From NCBI GenBank assembly GCA_025922715.1, contig JAICHH010000018.1, positions 1 to 17,609 of the forward strand: a stretch of DNA of 17,609 nucleotides, given 5' to 3'. Under the pieces are notes generated by a model that saw only the letters and a list, made by a program, of their open reading frames with translations, made no database searches and had not been told where the DNA came from. Positions 1-8,026 of this stretch are shown here, one piece after another. Source of the DNA: Nitrososphaeraceae archaeon (lineage in GTDB: Archaea; Thermoproteota; Nitrososphaeria; Nitrososphaerales; Nitrososphaeraceae). The first letter of the stretch is position 1. Every line of letters begins with the position of its first letter. A program made the translations under genes and the position numbers.

Positions 1-774
1 AGTCATTTTTCTTTTTATATAATCAGCAGTACTAAGTAAAAATTTCAGAGAACTTTCCTCTGAACAACACAAAAAAATAATTTTTGTTCCTTTCTTATGA
101 GACCAAAATTTAGTTATGTATCTTTGTAAATCAATATCAAAAAAAGGGTCTATATGTTGCCCTATATTTCCAAGATATATAGTATCACAATTTGATACTT
201 CTGAGACTAATGAAAGGATCTTCGAATATAATATTTGATCTTCATTTCCAGCAATAAAAATATTATGAATATTTTTGTTATGCTCAGTATTTTTATAATG
301 TATTTCAATCACAATTAAAAGGTCAAATAATAAGTTATTTAAATAAATAAGCTCAGTTTTACCTAACCTACCTCTGTTATAAATTTCGTTGATAGTATTT
401 AATGAGGGAATGATTATTTCTTTTAAAACTTTTAAAATTTCACTTTCTGAATAAATAATATTAAGTAATATTTTACTTGATTCTCTTTTATTATATCCAA
501 GCAATGAAGTTAAAAATTTCTGTTGTATATGAATATAATTCAAAGGAAATTCTATATCGTCTACACCGGATTCTTTTGTCCATATATTAATTGAACCAAT
601 TTTTTTCATTTTTATTAAACCGATTGCTGATAAAACGTTAAGATATTTTGTTATTGTCATTCTATTAACATGAATGGCATCAGCCAATTCCATACTAGAC
701 ATTCCTTCTTCATGGTTACCTAATGTTTCAATGACTTTATTTTTTATTTCATCGATTGTGTATCTTCTATACAA
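1..774 (-). CDS. Winged-helix transcriptional regulator with B12-binding-like sensor region (partial)
   Basis: The minus-strand frame stays open for 258 codons from a TTG at 774 to the left edge, so the C-terminus is missing. A stop lies only three codons upstream of the TTG. The first ATG (702) would cut into the DNA-binding domain, so I prefer TTG. Residues about 8-68 read as a winged helix (ELADAIHVNRMTITKYLNVL, then a wing ending INIWTK). Residues about 75-170 are helical and include IIIPSLNTINEIYNRGRLGK, which resembles the four-helix cap of cobalamin-binding modules. From about 170 a Rossmann-like part follows (IFIAGNEDQILYSKILSLV, then DTIYLGN). The DxHxxG motif that ligates cobalamin is absent, so it may sense something else or nothing. 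It is divergent from argG, and a role in controlling that operon is possible but unproven. The fold assignment is inference from pattern. Confidence 0.72.
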   Translation of the reverse strand, partial: MYRRYTIDEIKNKVIETLGNHEEGMSSMELADAIHVNRMTITKYLNVLSAIGLIKMKKIGSINIWTKESGVDDIEFPLNYIHIQQKFLTSLLGYNKRESSKILLNIIYSESEILKVLKEIIIPSLNTINEIYNRGRLGKTELIYLNNLLFDLLIVIEIHYKNTEHNKNIHNIFIAGNEDQILYSKILSLVSEVSNCDTIYLGNIGQHIDPFFDIDLQRYITKFWSHKKGTKIIFLCCSEESSLKFLLSTADYIKRKMT

Positions 775-883
775 ATTTTCTATTTATATATTTAATAAAA
801 TAGCATTTATCGTTTTTTATCATAATTTTTTTATATTTGCAAATTTAATGTGTAACTAAATTTAATGAATAACTGAATACAAA

Positions 884-893
884 AATATAAATA
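884..893 (+). promoter_or_regulatory. Candidate TATA box for argG
   Basis: An AATATAAATA stretch is centred about 32 bases upstream of the argG ATG. With the usual archaeal spacing of about 26 bases, transcription would begin only a few bases before the start codon, giving a nearly leaderless mRNA. No Shine-Dalgarno sequence precedes the ATG, which fits. The surroundings are AT-rich, so this is a position-based call. Confidence 0.45.
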
Positions 894-920
894 TAATAAC
901 GATATTCGCATCGGCTAACG

Positions 921-2138
921 ATGGTTAAAGATAAATGCATTTTAGCATACTCAGGAGGATTGGATACATCGGTATGTATAAAATATTTGCAGCTTTTACA
1001 TAATCTTGATGTTATTACTGTAACAGTAGATTGTGGCCAAAATGATGATTTTAAAGAAATCGAAAATAGATCTAAAGAAATAGGAGCAGTTCAGCATTAC
1101 TATGTAGATGCTAAAGAAGAATTCGTAAATGAATATATTTCTCATTGTATTAAAGCCAACGGCTTGTATGAAAACCAGTATCCTTTGGGAACTGCGTTAG
1201 CAAGGCCTCTTATCGCAAAGAAAGTAGTTGAGATATCAAATAAAGAAAATGCCAAAACAATAGCTCATGGTTCTACAGGTAAAGGAAATGATCAAGTTAG
1301 ATTCGATATTACTATAAAATCACTTAATCCAAATTTAAGAATTATTGCACCAATTAGAGACATGAATCTAACAAGAGATATAGAAATTCAATTTGCAAAA
1401 GAACATAACATTCCCATATCTACTGAAGTCAAGAAATATAGTATTGATATGAATATATGGGGACGGTCAATAGAAGGTGGAGATCTCGAAAATCCTTTTG
1501 TTGAACCACCAGAAGATTGTTTCAAATTTATTAAATTTAATAATTCAGATGTTGGTTATTTGGAAATAGAATATGAAAAAGGGCTACCTATAACTGCTGA
1601 TGGCAAAAGGATGGATCTTGTAGATCTGATAAATTATATTAATTTTAAAGCAGGATCATACGGTGTAGGAATTGTTGATCATATAGAAGATAGAATCATT
1701 GGTATAAAGTCTAGAGAAGTTTATGAATGTCCTGCAGCAATTGTTCTAATTCAAGCTCATCAAGATCTTGAGAAAATGGTATTAACCTCTCACGAATTGC
1801 GGTTCAAACATATTGTAGATCAGCAATGGAGTTGGATGACTTATTCTGGCCTTTGGCAGGATCCATTGCTTAATGATTTGGATAAGTTTATAGATGCAAC
1901 ACAAAACAGAGTTACAGGAAAAGTAAAAATGCGAATGCAAAATGGTTCCATGCGGATTGTAGGAAGAGAATCTAAATTTTCTTTATATAAGAATGACTTG
2001 GCAACGTATAGTTCTGACTCTATTTTTGATCAGCAACTAGGAAAAGGTTTTGTTGAATTATGGGGGTTGCAATCTATTACAGCAAATTCTATAGCAATTA
2101 ATTTAAATAAAAAAGAGAATAAAGGAGATGAACAATAG
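921..2138 (+). CDS. argG: Argininosuccinate synthase
   Basis: Joins citrulline and aspartate with ATP to make argininosuccinate, the penultimate step of arginine synthesis, in the cytoplasm. The 405-residue length is normal for the family. The N-terminal nucleotide-binding motif LAYSGGLDTSVCIKYL is at residues 8-23. Further family signatures are HGSTGKGNDQVRF near 115-128 and SIEGGDLENPF near 185-195. The ATG at 921 places the P-loop right at the N-terminus, as expected. It is the first gene of an apparent operon: its stop codon lies one base before the likely lysW1 start. Ornithine made by the LysW pathway encoded just downstream would feed this enzyme after carbamoylation; the carbamoyltransferase and argH are not in the window. 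Confidence 0.97.
   Translation: MVKDKCILAYSGGLDTSVCIKYLQLLHNLDVITVTVDCGQNDDFKEIENRSKEIGAVQHYYVDAKEEFVNEYISHCIKANGLYENQYPLGTALARPLIAKKVVEISNKENAKTIAHGSTGKGNDQVRFDITIKSLNPNLRIIAPIRDMNLTRDIEIQFAKEHNIPISTEVKKYSIDMNIWGRSIEGGDLENPFVEPPEDCFKFIKFNNSDVGYLEIEYEKGLPITADGKRMDLVDLINYINFKAGSYGVGIVDHIEDRIIGIKSREVYECPAAIVLIQAHQDLEKMVLTSHELRFKHIVDQQWSWMTYSGLWQDPLLNDLDKFIDATQNRVTGKVKMRMQNGSMRIVGRESKFSLYKNDLATYSSDSIFDQQLGKGFVELWGLQSITANSIAINLNKKENKGDEQ
2121..2127 (+). promoter_or_regulatory. Ribosome binding site for lysW1
   Basis: AAAGGAG lies inside the end of argG. It abuts the upstream ATG at 2128 with no spacer, which is too close to use. It lies 12 bases before the ATG at 2140, which is long but usable. 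This, with the family N-terminus, favours 2140 as the lysW1 start. Confidence 0.5.
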
Positions 2139-2139
2139 A

Positions 2140-2313
2140 ATGAAGATTGAATGCAAAGACTGTGGAGGAGAATTAAATATTCTAGAAGATGCAGTCGTGG
2201 GGGAGATTGTTTCCTGTCCAGACTGTGGGGCCGAATTCGAAATAACTTCTAATTCTGAAGGTAAAGTAGACGTGAAACCAGCAGAGTCAGTAGGAGAGGA
2301 TTGGGGAGAATAA
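2140..2313 (+). CDS. lysW: Amino-group carrier protein LysW, first copy (EDWGE C-terminus)
   Basis: Small acidic carrier of 57 residues that protects the amino group of the growing amino acid. Its C-terminal Glu side chain is linked to glutamate or alpha-aminoadipate by a RimK-like ligase. Two zinc-binding pairs, CKDC (residues 5-8) and CPDC (26-29), form the zinc-ribbon head, and the protein ends in the canonical EDWGE. An in-frame ATG at 2128 would add four residues (MNNR). I prefer 2140 because LysW proteins start close to the first Cys pair, and because this ATG falls one base after the argG stop, which suits translational coupling. It is followed by argX 12 bases later. That neighbour, together with argG, suggests this copy serves arginine synthesis; this is inferred. 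Confidence 0.93.
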   Translation: MKIECKDCGGELNILEDAVVGEIVSCPDCGAEFEITSNSEGKVDVKPAESVGEDWGE

Positions 2314-2325
2314 GTTTGAGAAAAT

Positions 2326-3183
2326 ATGGAACTTTCTATAATTTATGATAAACTACGATTTGAGGAAAAAGAACTATACGATAAGGCTACCAATAGAGGA
2401 ATAACTACTCATTTAATGGATGCTAAACCTATTTCTTTTAGTACAGATATAAATCAAAATAACACTATTAACGGTGATATTTTTCTTCAACGATGTTTAA
2501 GTCATTATCGAGGCCTGTATATAACATATTGTCTTGAATTTTTGAAGCATCGAGTAATAAACAATTATGATGTAAATGAGATATGTGGCAATAAATTAAA
2601 GACATCACTCATTTTGGCGAAATCTGAAATTCCTTCTCCAAAAACATATTTCACTTTTAGTGCTGAATCTTTTAAAGAATTGACAAATAAACTTGGATTT
2701 CCTTTAGTTTTAAAACCACTTGTTGGTTCTTGGGGGAGAGGAGTTTTTCCTATTCGAAATGAAGAAATGGTAAATATTATCATGGAAATGAGAGAGGAAA
2801 ATGATTCAGCATTTTCTAGGATCTATTACGTCCAAGAAATGATAAATAGACCACCGAGAGATATTAGATGTATCGTTGCTGGAGATCAAATTATTACCGC
2901 AGTATACCGATATTCTGCTATAAATGAATGGAGAACTAACGTTGCTAGGGGGGGTCATACAGGGCTTGCACCAATTACAAAAGATCTAGAAGATATTGTT
3001 ATTAAGGCATCGAATACAGTCGGAGGAGGTATTCTCGGTGTAGATGTGATGGAAGATGAAGATAAAGGATTTGTTGTACATGAAATTAATAGTAATGTTG
3101 AATTTAGAGGAGCATCGCAAGTATCTCAAGTAGATATAGCAAATTCTATGATTGAGTATGTTTTAACAGTTTTTAAAAAATAG
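2326..3183 (+). CDS. argX: LysW-glutamate ligase, ArgX type (ATP-grasp)
   Basis: ATP-grasp ligase of the LysX/RimK family, 285 residues, expected to attach an amino acid to the C-terminal Glu of LysW. Visible features are the N-terminal SIIYDKLRFEE, the central CGNKLKT (88-94), the ATP-binding KPLVGSWGRGVF (130-141), RPPRDIRCIVAGD (176-187) and the metal-binding end VHEINSNVEFRG (251-262). Where AAA-specific LysX proteins have GSWGRL, GG(Q/R)AENCP and EFKN, this one has GSWGRG, GGHTGLAP and EFRG. It therefore looks different at positions lining the substrate site. With argG two genes upstream, glutamate is the most likely substrate, giving the arginine route. The assignment of substrate is inference; the enzyme family is clear. 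Confidence 0.88.
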   Translation: MELSIIYDKLRFEEKELYDKATNRGITTHLMDAKPISFSTDINQNNTINGDIFLQRCLSHYRGLYITYCLEFLKHRVINNYDVNEICGNKLKTSLILAKSEIPSPKTYFTFSAESFKELTNKLGFPLVLKPLVGSWGRGVFPIRNEEMVNIIMEMREENDSAFSRIYYVQEMINRPPRDIRCIVAGDQIITAVYRYSAINEWRTNVARGGHTGLAPITKDLEDIVIKASNTVGGGILGVDVMEDEDKGFVVHEINSNVEFRGASQVSQVDIANSMIEYVLTVFKK

Positions 3184-3234
3184 AAATTCAATTAATATTT
3201 GTCTTTACTTTAAATTATAAAAAAATTCATAAGA

Positions 3235-3249
3235 TGCAGTAATATTCTG
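3235..3249 (+). promoter_or_regulatory. Candidate LysM operator upstream of lysY
   Basis: TGCAGTAATATTCTG lies 17 bases before the lysY ATG. Allowing one base of indel, it nearly matches TGCAGTAAATATTCAG upstream of the homocitrate synthase gene. Its CAG and CTG ends are inverted around AATATT. Its position near the expected transcription start would suit a repressor or autoregulation by the Lrp-type protein LysM. Confidence 0.35.
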
Positions 3250-3266
3250 ATCTATAGTTCATAACA

Positions 3267-4319
3267 ATGAAAGTAGGAGTTATAGGTGCGTCTGGATACG
3301 TAGGCGGAGAATTACTTAGATTATTGGTAACTCATCCCAAAGTGACGGTTAATGTGGTTACATCTAGACAACATGTTGGAGAATATGTCCATAGACTTCA
3401 TCCAAGTTTAAAAGGATTCATAGACCTTACCTTTTCATCAATGGATCTTGATAAAATTGCCGATTCATCTGATCTAGTATTTGTTTCGGTTCCACATGGA
3501 AATGCGAATAAAATTGTTAAAAATTTATATGAACGAGATATTAAAATAGTAGATCTTTCTGCAGATTTCCGTCTGCACAATCCTAAAGATTATATAAAAT
3601 GGTATGGATGGGAACATCCTTTTCCAGATTTACTTGCAAAATCAGTTTACGGAGTTCCGGAACTTCATCGTGAAGAGATTAAAAAAGCCAAATTAGTATC
3701 ATGTCCTGGATGTATGGCAGTAACTTCCTTACTAGCACTAAAACCTCTTATTGAAAATGATCTGATTGATACAGATCACATAGTTGTAGATAGTAAAATT
3801 GGTTCTTCTGGTGCAGGTGCTCAAGCAAATGCAGGGACACATCATGCGATGAGATATGGTGTAATCAGACCTTATAAACCAGCCAAACATAGACATACAG
3901 GCGAAATAATTCAAGAACTTGGCAGATTATCTAAAAAGAATATAAAAGTTAGTATGAGTCCTCATGCTGTTAATCTTGTTAGGGGTATACTGACAACTAA
4001 TCATACTTTTCTGACTAAAACAATTGGTGAATTAGATCTATGGAAAATCTATAGACAATCTTACAAAAATGAACCATTTATAAGATTTATCAAAGATAAA
4101 AAGGGATTGTATAAATTTCCAGACCCAAAATTCTTAATTGGCTCCAATTTCTGTGATATTGGTTTTGATATTGATGAGGATAACAATAGGGTTGTTGCAC
4201 TCTCAGCTTCTGATAATCTCATGAAAGGTGCAGCAGGTTCAGCAATCCAAAATATGAATGTCATGTTTGGTTTTGATGAAATGGATGGATTAAAATTAAC
4301 TCCATTAACACCGGTATGA
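3267..4319 (+). CDS. lysY: LysW-aminoadipyl/glutamyl phosphate reductase
   Basis: NADPH-dependent reductase of the ArgC family, 350 residues. It converts the LysW-bound acyl phosphate to the semialdehyde for both the lysine and arginine routes. The Rossmann dinucleotide-binding motif GASGYVGGEL is at 7-16. The catalytic cysteine is in SCPGCMAVTSLLAL (C149), and the substrate-binding RHTGEIIQELG and SPHAVNLVRG segments follow. There is only one copy in the window, so it probably handles both carriers. An 83-base gap with an AT-rich TATA-like stretch (about 3211-3220) separates it from argX, suggesting its own promoter. Its stop overlaps the lysZ start as ATGA. Confidence 0.95.
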   Translation: MKVGVIGASGYVGGELLRLLVTHPKVTVNVVTSRQHVGEYVHRLHPSLKGFIDLTFSSMDLDKIADSSDLVFVSVPHGNANKIVKNLYERDIKIVDLSADFRLHNPKDYIKWYGWEHPFPDLLAKSVYGVPELHREEIKKAKLVSCPGCMAVTSLLALKPLIENDLIDTDHIVVDSKIGSSGAGAQANAGTHHAMRYGVIRPYKPAKHRHTGEIIQELGRLSKKNIKVSMSPHAVNLVRGILTTNHTFLTKTIGELDLWKIYRQSYKNEPFIRFIKDKKGLYKFPDPKFLIGSNFCDIGFDIDEDNNRVVALSASDNLMKGAAGSAIQNMNVMFGFDEMDGLKLTPLTPV

Positions 4320-5116
4320 TCGTAATTAAAATTGGTGGTAGCATAGTAGATGGATTACATTCATCAACTATTTCAGACCTTAAAAATATATTAAAACAAG
4401 ATAAGGTTGTTCTTGTTCATGGAGGAGGTAAGGAAGTCACTATTATTGGTAATAAATTGGGAAAAGAACAAAAATTTATTGTTTCTCCTGGAGGTGTAAA
4501 AAGTAGATATACTGACAAGGAAACTGCAGAAATATATACCATGGTTATGTCTGGAAAAATAAATAAAACTATCGTCAGATTGCTTTTAAGTAACGGGATA
4601 AGTGCAGCAGGAATATCGGGAATTGATGGATCTACAATCGAAGCATTAAGAAAGAAAAAACTTCTAGTTGTTAATAGTAAAGGTAGAAAAATGATAATTG
4701 ATGGAGGTTATACAGGAAAAATAAACAAGATCAATACACTATTAATTAGAACGTTAATAGAAGGGAATTTTGTTCCAGTTGTTTCTCCAATAGCTTTAAG
4801 CGAAGAAACTGAATTTTTAAATGTTGATGGAGATAGAGCTGCTGCCTATATTGCAGGGGGAATATCCGCGGATAAAGTAATTTTTATTACGAATGTCAAT
4901 GGTTTAATTCTAAATGATGAACTGGTAAAAGAAATGACGTATAATAAAGCAAAGGAATCTTTACCAAAAATTGGTCATGGAATGGAGAAAAAAGTAATGG
5001 CATGTCTAGAATCTTTAGATATGGGTGTCAAGGAAGCAATTATAGCTTCAGGGGACGTTGAAAATCCAATCTCTTCTGCAATATTTCATACTAATTGTAC
5101 GGTGATAACAAAGTGA
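4316..5116 (+). CDS. lysZ: LysW-aminoadipate/glutamate kinase
   Basis: Amino-acid kinase of the NAGK/ArgB family, 266 residues. It phosphorylates the free carboxylate of the LysW-bound substrate before reduction by LysY. Visible motifs are the N-terminal IKIGGSIVDG, the phosphate-binding VLVHGGGKEV (32-41), the substrate-binding region SPGGVKSRYTDKET, the central LNVDGDRAAAYIAG and the C-terminal GHGMEKKVMACLES. The start ATG shares the ATGA overlap with the lysY stop, and its own stop overlaps the lysJ start as GTGA, so the three genes are translationally coupled. Only one copy is present, which implies shared use by both carrier modules. Confidence 0.95.
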   Translation: MIVIKIGGSIVDGLHSSTISDLKNILKQDKVVLVHGGGKEVTIIGNKLGKEQKFIVSPGGVKSRYTDKETAEIYTMVMSGKINKTIVRLLLSNGISAAGISGIDGSTIEALRKKKLLVVNSKGRKMIIDGGYTGKINKINTLLIRTLIEGNFVPVVSPIALSEETEFLNVDGDRAAAYIAGGISADKVIFITNVNGLILNDELVKEMTYNKAKESLPKIGHGMEKKVMACLESLDMGVKEAIIASGDVENPISSAIFHTNCTVITK

Positions 5117-6291
5117 ATGAAGATAATTACCTTGGAAATCTTTATCAGCGATTTCCAATCAATATTGCAAAAGGAAAAGGAGCTATAGTTTGGGATGTTT
5201 CTGGAAACGAATACATTGATTGTATGGGTGGTTATGGTGTCGCATTAATTGGTCATTGTAACGATCGAGTAGTAAATGCAATTAAAAATCAATCAGAGAA
5301 ACTTATAACTTGTCACATGTCTCTCTATAATAATGTTCGATTAGAATTCCTAGAAAAAATATCCAAAATCTTGCCAAAAAAACTATCTAAGATTTTCTTT
5401 AGCAATAGCGGTGCTGAGTCTACTGAAGCTGCTTTAAAGTTTTCTCGTAAATTTACAGGTAAAAGTGGAATAATAGCCATGAGTGGGGGATATCACGGAA
5501 AAACCTTTGGTGCATTATCTGTTACGCACAATGAAAAATATAGAAAATCATTTCAACCATTGTTAGAAGGAGTAAAATTTGTACCTTACAGTAATCCATC
5601 AAAAATTGAAGAATCATTGGATAACTCTATAGGGACTGTTATTATTGAACCAATTCAAGGTGAAACAGGAATAATTGTTCCATCAGATGGTGTTCTACAA
5701 CAAATAAGAAAGATTTGTGACCAGAATAATCTAGTATTAATTTTTGATGAAATACAAACTGGATTAGGACGAACGGGTAAAATGTGGGCAGGTGAACATT
5801 GGTCAACAACTCCAGATATTATGTGTCTAGCTAAAGGTATAGCTGGAGGATTACCAATGGGTTTGACTCTATGTAAACCTGAAATTTTAGACGCTATGAA
5901 AGTTGGAGAACACTCTTCAACTTTTGCAGGCAATCCACTTTCGTGTTCTGCAGGTATAGCTACTATAGAATCTATAATAGAAGAAAATCTAGTTGAGAAT
6001 GCTGAAAAAGTCGGGAATATTTTCAAAAATGGATTGTTCCAACTTAAAGAGAATCATAGAATTGTGAGAGATGTACGAGGATTAGGTTTAATGTTAGCTC
6101 TTGAATCCCGTTTTGATATTAAGGATGTATTATTTGATGGAATTAAAGAAGGTCTTCTTATGTTATACTCAGGAAGAAATATAATTCGATTATTGCCACC
6201 ATTGGTACTTGATGAGGGAAAGGTAGCAAAAACCTTAAGCATTATGGATAAATTATTAACTAAAGAAGAGGAAAGAAGAGATGTTAAATAA
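5113..6291 (+). CDS. lysJ: LysW-aminoadipate semialdehyde/glutamate semialdehyde transaminase
   Basis: PLP-dependent class-III aminotransferase of the ArgD/LysJ family, 392 residues from a GTG start. It converts the LysW-bound semialdehyde to LysW-lysine or LysW-ornithine, using glutamate as amino donor. Visible features are NSGAESTEAALKFSR, the GGYHGKTFGALSVT segment, IIEPIQGE, the FDEIQTGLGRTGK aspartate motif and the PLP lysine in CLAKGIAGGLPMG (about K241), then STFAGNPLSCSAG. I chose the GTG at 5113 because it overlaps the lysZ stop as GTGA. A TTG at 5095 in the same frame would add only six residues without family support. Its last codons overlap lysM by 11 bases. Confidence 0.94.
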   Translation: MNEDNYLGNLYQRFPINIAKGKGAIVWDVSGNEYIDCMGGYGVALIGHCNDRVVNAIKNQSEKLITCHMSLYNNVRLEFLEKISKILPKKLSKIFFSNSGAESTEAALKFSRKFTGKSGIIAMSGGYHGKTFGALSVTHNEKYRKSFQPLLEGVKFVPYSNPSKIEESLDNSIGTVIIEPIQGETGIIVPSDGVLQQIRKICDQNNLVLIFDEIQTGLGRTGKMWAGEHWSTTPDIMCLAKGIAGGLPMGLTLCKPEILDAMKVGEHSSTFAGNPLSCSAGIATIESIIEENLVENAEKVGNIFKNGLFQLKENHRIVRDVRGLGLMLALESRFDIKDVLFDGIKEGLLMLYSGRNIIRLLPPLVLDEGKVAKTLSIMDKLLTKEEERRDVK

Positions 6292-6712
6292 CATTGATTC
6301 ATTCGATGAAAAAATAATAAAGATTCTTCAAAATGATGCTAGAAAACCATTTGTAGAAATAGCTAATACTATTGGTTTATCCGAATCAGCAGTAAGGAGA
6401 AGGATTAAAAATTTAACTGATAATAACGTTATTAAAAAATTCACAATTGAAATCAACAATAGGGGAAAAACTAGCGCAATAACTCTTATTTCAGTTGCCT
6501 CAAGCTCTGATACATCCACAGTAACGTCTAAATTATTAAATTTAGAAGGAGTTGATGTTGTTTATGAAATAACTGGACAATATGATATTGCAGCAATTAT
6601 CAGTGCTCCTGAAATTTCTGAAATCAATTCTTATATCGATGAAGTTAGAAAAATTGAAGGTGTTTCCGATACAAATACCGTGATAATTCTTAAAACTCTA
6701 AAAAATATTTGA
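6281..6712 (+). CDS. lysM: Lrp/AsnC-family regulator LysM
   Basis: DNA-binding regulator of 143 residues. An N-terminal helix-turn-helix (IIKILQNDARKPFVEIANTI, then GLSESAVRRRIKNL) is followed by the ligand-binding RAM domain (about 65-140) with GVDVVYEITGQYDIAAII. In Sulfolobus, LysM is a lysine-responsive regulator of the lysWXJK genes, and the placement inside the cluster here fits that role. The ATG overlaps the end of lysJ by 11 bases and is preceded by purine-rich GAGGAAAGAAGAG. A palindrome and a shared sequence block lie just downstream before the homocitrate synthase gene, and a similar block lies before lysY; both are candidate binding sites. The effector specificity is inferred, not visible. 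Confidence 0.88.
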   Translation: MLNNIDSFDEKIIKILQNDARKPFVEIANTIGLSESAVRRRIKNLTDNNVIKKFTIEINNRGKTSAITLISVASSSDTSTVTSKLLNLEGVDVVYEITGQYDIAAIISAPEISEINSYIDEVRKIEGVSDTNTVIILKTLKNI

Positions 6713-6720
6713 TCCTTAGT

Positions 6721-6743
6721 TAATTACTGCAGTAAATATTCAG
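6721..6743 (+). promoter_or_regulatory. Candidate LysM operator upstream of homocitrate synthase
   Basis: A perfect 12-base palindrome TTACTGCAGTAA (6724-6735) extends imperfectly to 18 bases (6721-6738). It overlaps TGCAGTAAATATTCAG (6728-6743), which recurs with one gap and one substitution upstream of lysY. It lies about 30 bases upstream of the TATA candidate. Lrp-family proteins bind such imperfect palindromes in tandem, so LysM encoded immediately upstream is the natural candidate. Confidence 0.4.
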
Positions 6744-6770
6744 AATTTTACTTTCATTTTTTAGCGTTAA

Positions 6771-6780
6771 CATTTATATC
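6771..6780 (+). promoter_or_regulatory. Candidate TATA box for the homocitrate synthase operon
   Basis: CATTTATATC ends 30 bases before the ATG at 6811. Normal archaeal spacing would put the transcription start within about 10 bases of the ATG, giving a short or absent leader. This supports a third transcription block. Confidence 0.45.
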
Positions 6781-6810
6781 AGATACGAAAGGTGTAATAA
6801 TATCGTTAAA

Positions 6811-8019
6811 ATGATACTTAAATCAGATGATCCTAACTATTATGCGCATCAATACAATAATATAGGAAATGAAAAAAAAAAATTAAAAATTCTTGATTCT
6901 ACATTAAGAGAAGGAGAACAACACCCTGGAGTTTCTTTTACTATCAAACAAAGGATTCAAATTGCATGGATGTTGGATTCATTTGGAGTAGATCAAATAG
7001 AAATTAGTCCTGTTGTCTCCTCCGATCACTTGGAAGCGACAAAAACAATTATCAAACAAGGATTAAAAGCAGATATTGTTGCTCATGTTAGAGCAATAAA
7101 ATCAGATGTAGATATTGCTCTCAAAACTAATTCAAATTGGATAGCTACCTATATGGGAATATCTGATATTCATCTTAGTGCAAAGCTAAAAATTTCTCGA
7201 GAAGAGGCAAAAAGTAGAGCTATTGAAGTAGCTGAATATATAAAATCACATGGGTTAAAATCTCGCTTCACGATGGAGGATGCTAGTCGAACTGAACCTT
7301 CTTTTCTCTTAGAGATGTGTAATGAAATGAATAGATTAGGGGTAGAAAGAATTAGCATTCCAGATACCGTGGGTATAATGCGCCCAAAGGGGATGTATAA
7401 TTTAGTCAAAATGGTGTATGATAAAATAGATACCTCAAAAAGCTCACTAGATGTACATTGTCATAATGATATTGGATTAGCATTAGCTAATGCATTGTCG
7501 GGTTGTGAAGCTGGAGCAGATCAGATTCATACTACGATCGATGGTTTTGGAGAAAGGACAGGCATTCCTTCGCTTGCCGAAACTTCCATTGCATTGACAC
7601 TCATATATGGTTCGGATAACAATTTAAGACTACATATGTTAAAGGATTTGTCAAAGACTATCTCACAGTATACAAGTTTGGAAATTCCAGAATCTAAACC
7701 TATAGTAGGCGACAGTGCGTATAAACATAAAGCTGGGACTCATCTTGCAGCGATTTTGAGGAATCCATCCGCATACGAAATTATTGAACCCCGTCTAGTA
7801 GGAAACAGAAGAAAGATTGTATTTGGAGAACTAGCAGGAAAAAATGGGGCGGCATATTTGTTATCTTTACTTGGCCTAGATACAAGTATACGTGAAGCAG
7901 AAAACCTTGCCAAGGGGTTAAAAGAACTTAGAATGGGTGATGTATTAGAATTATATCTTGATGAGAAATTAGAAAGAAAGATACTTAATGAAGAAACATT
8001 TAATGTAAAAAAGGAGTGA
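6811..8019 (+). CDS. hcs: Homocitrate synthase
   Basis: Condenses acetyl-CoA with 2-oxoglutarate to homocitrate, the committed step of the alpha-aminoadipate route to lysine. The 402-residue DRE-TIM metallolyase carries the signature LDSTLREGEQHPGVSF (28-43), the metal-binding HCHNDIGLALANA (216-228) and the active-site TTIDGFGERTG (241-251). The C-terminal linker AYKHKAGTHLAAI follows. The related isopropylmalate and citramalate synthases share much of this, but the GEQHPGVSF version and the location between lysM and lysW2 favour homocitrate synthase. No C-terminal leucine-type regulatory domain is evident. The start ATG has little upstream space and no Shine-Dalgarno. AAGGAG near its stop serves the next gene. 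Confidence 0.9.
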   Translation: MILKSDDPNYYAHQYNNIGNEKKKLKILDSTLREGEQHPGVSFTIKQRIQIAWMLDSFGVDQIEISPVVSSDHLEATKTIIKQGLKADIVAHVRAIKSDVDIALKTNSNWIATYMGISDIHLSAKLKISREEAKSRAIEVAEYIKSHGLKSRFTMEDASRTEPSFLLEMCNEMNRLGVERISIPDTVGIMRPKGMYNLVKMVYDKIDTSKSSLDVHCHNDIGLALANALSGCEAGADQIHTTIDGFGERTGIPSLAETSIALTLIYGSDNNLRLHMLKDLSKTISQYTSLEIPESKPIVGDSAYKHKAGTHLAAILRNPSAYEIIEPRLVGNRRKIVFGELAGKNGAAYLLSLLGLDTSIREAENLAKGLKELRMGDVLELYLDEKLERKILNEETFNVKKE

Positions 8020-8026
8020 ATAAAAT

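Noticed and set aside
674..859. Plus-strand 61-codon frame near the left end
   Set aside because: It is antisense to the winged-helix regulator and crosses its likely start; composition is low-complexity F, I and S with no family features.
2128..2313. lysW1 starting at the ATG at 2128
   Set aside because: The Shine-Dalgarno sequence abuts that ATG with no spacer and the extra MNNR is atypical; the ATG at 2140 right after the argG stop fits the family better.
5655..6026. Minus-strand 123-codon frame inside lysJ
   Set aside because: Fully antisense to a well-supported aminotransferase with canonical motifs; a shadow frame.
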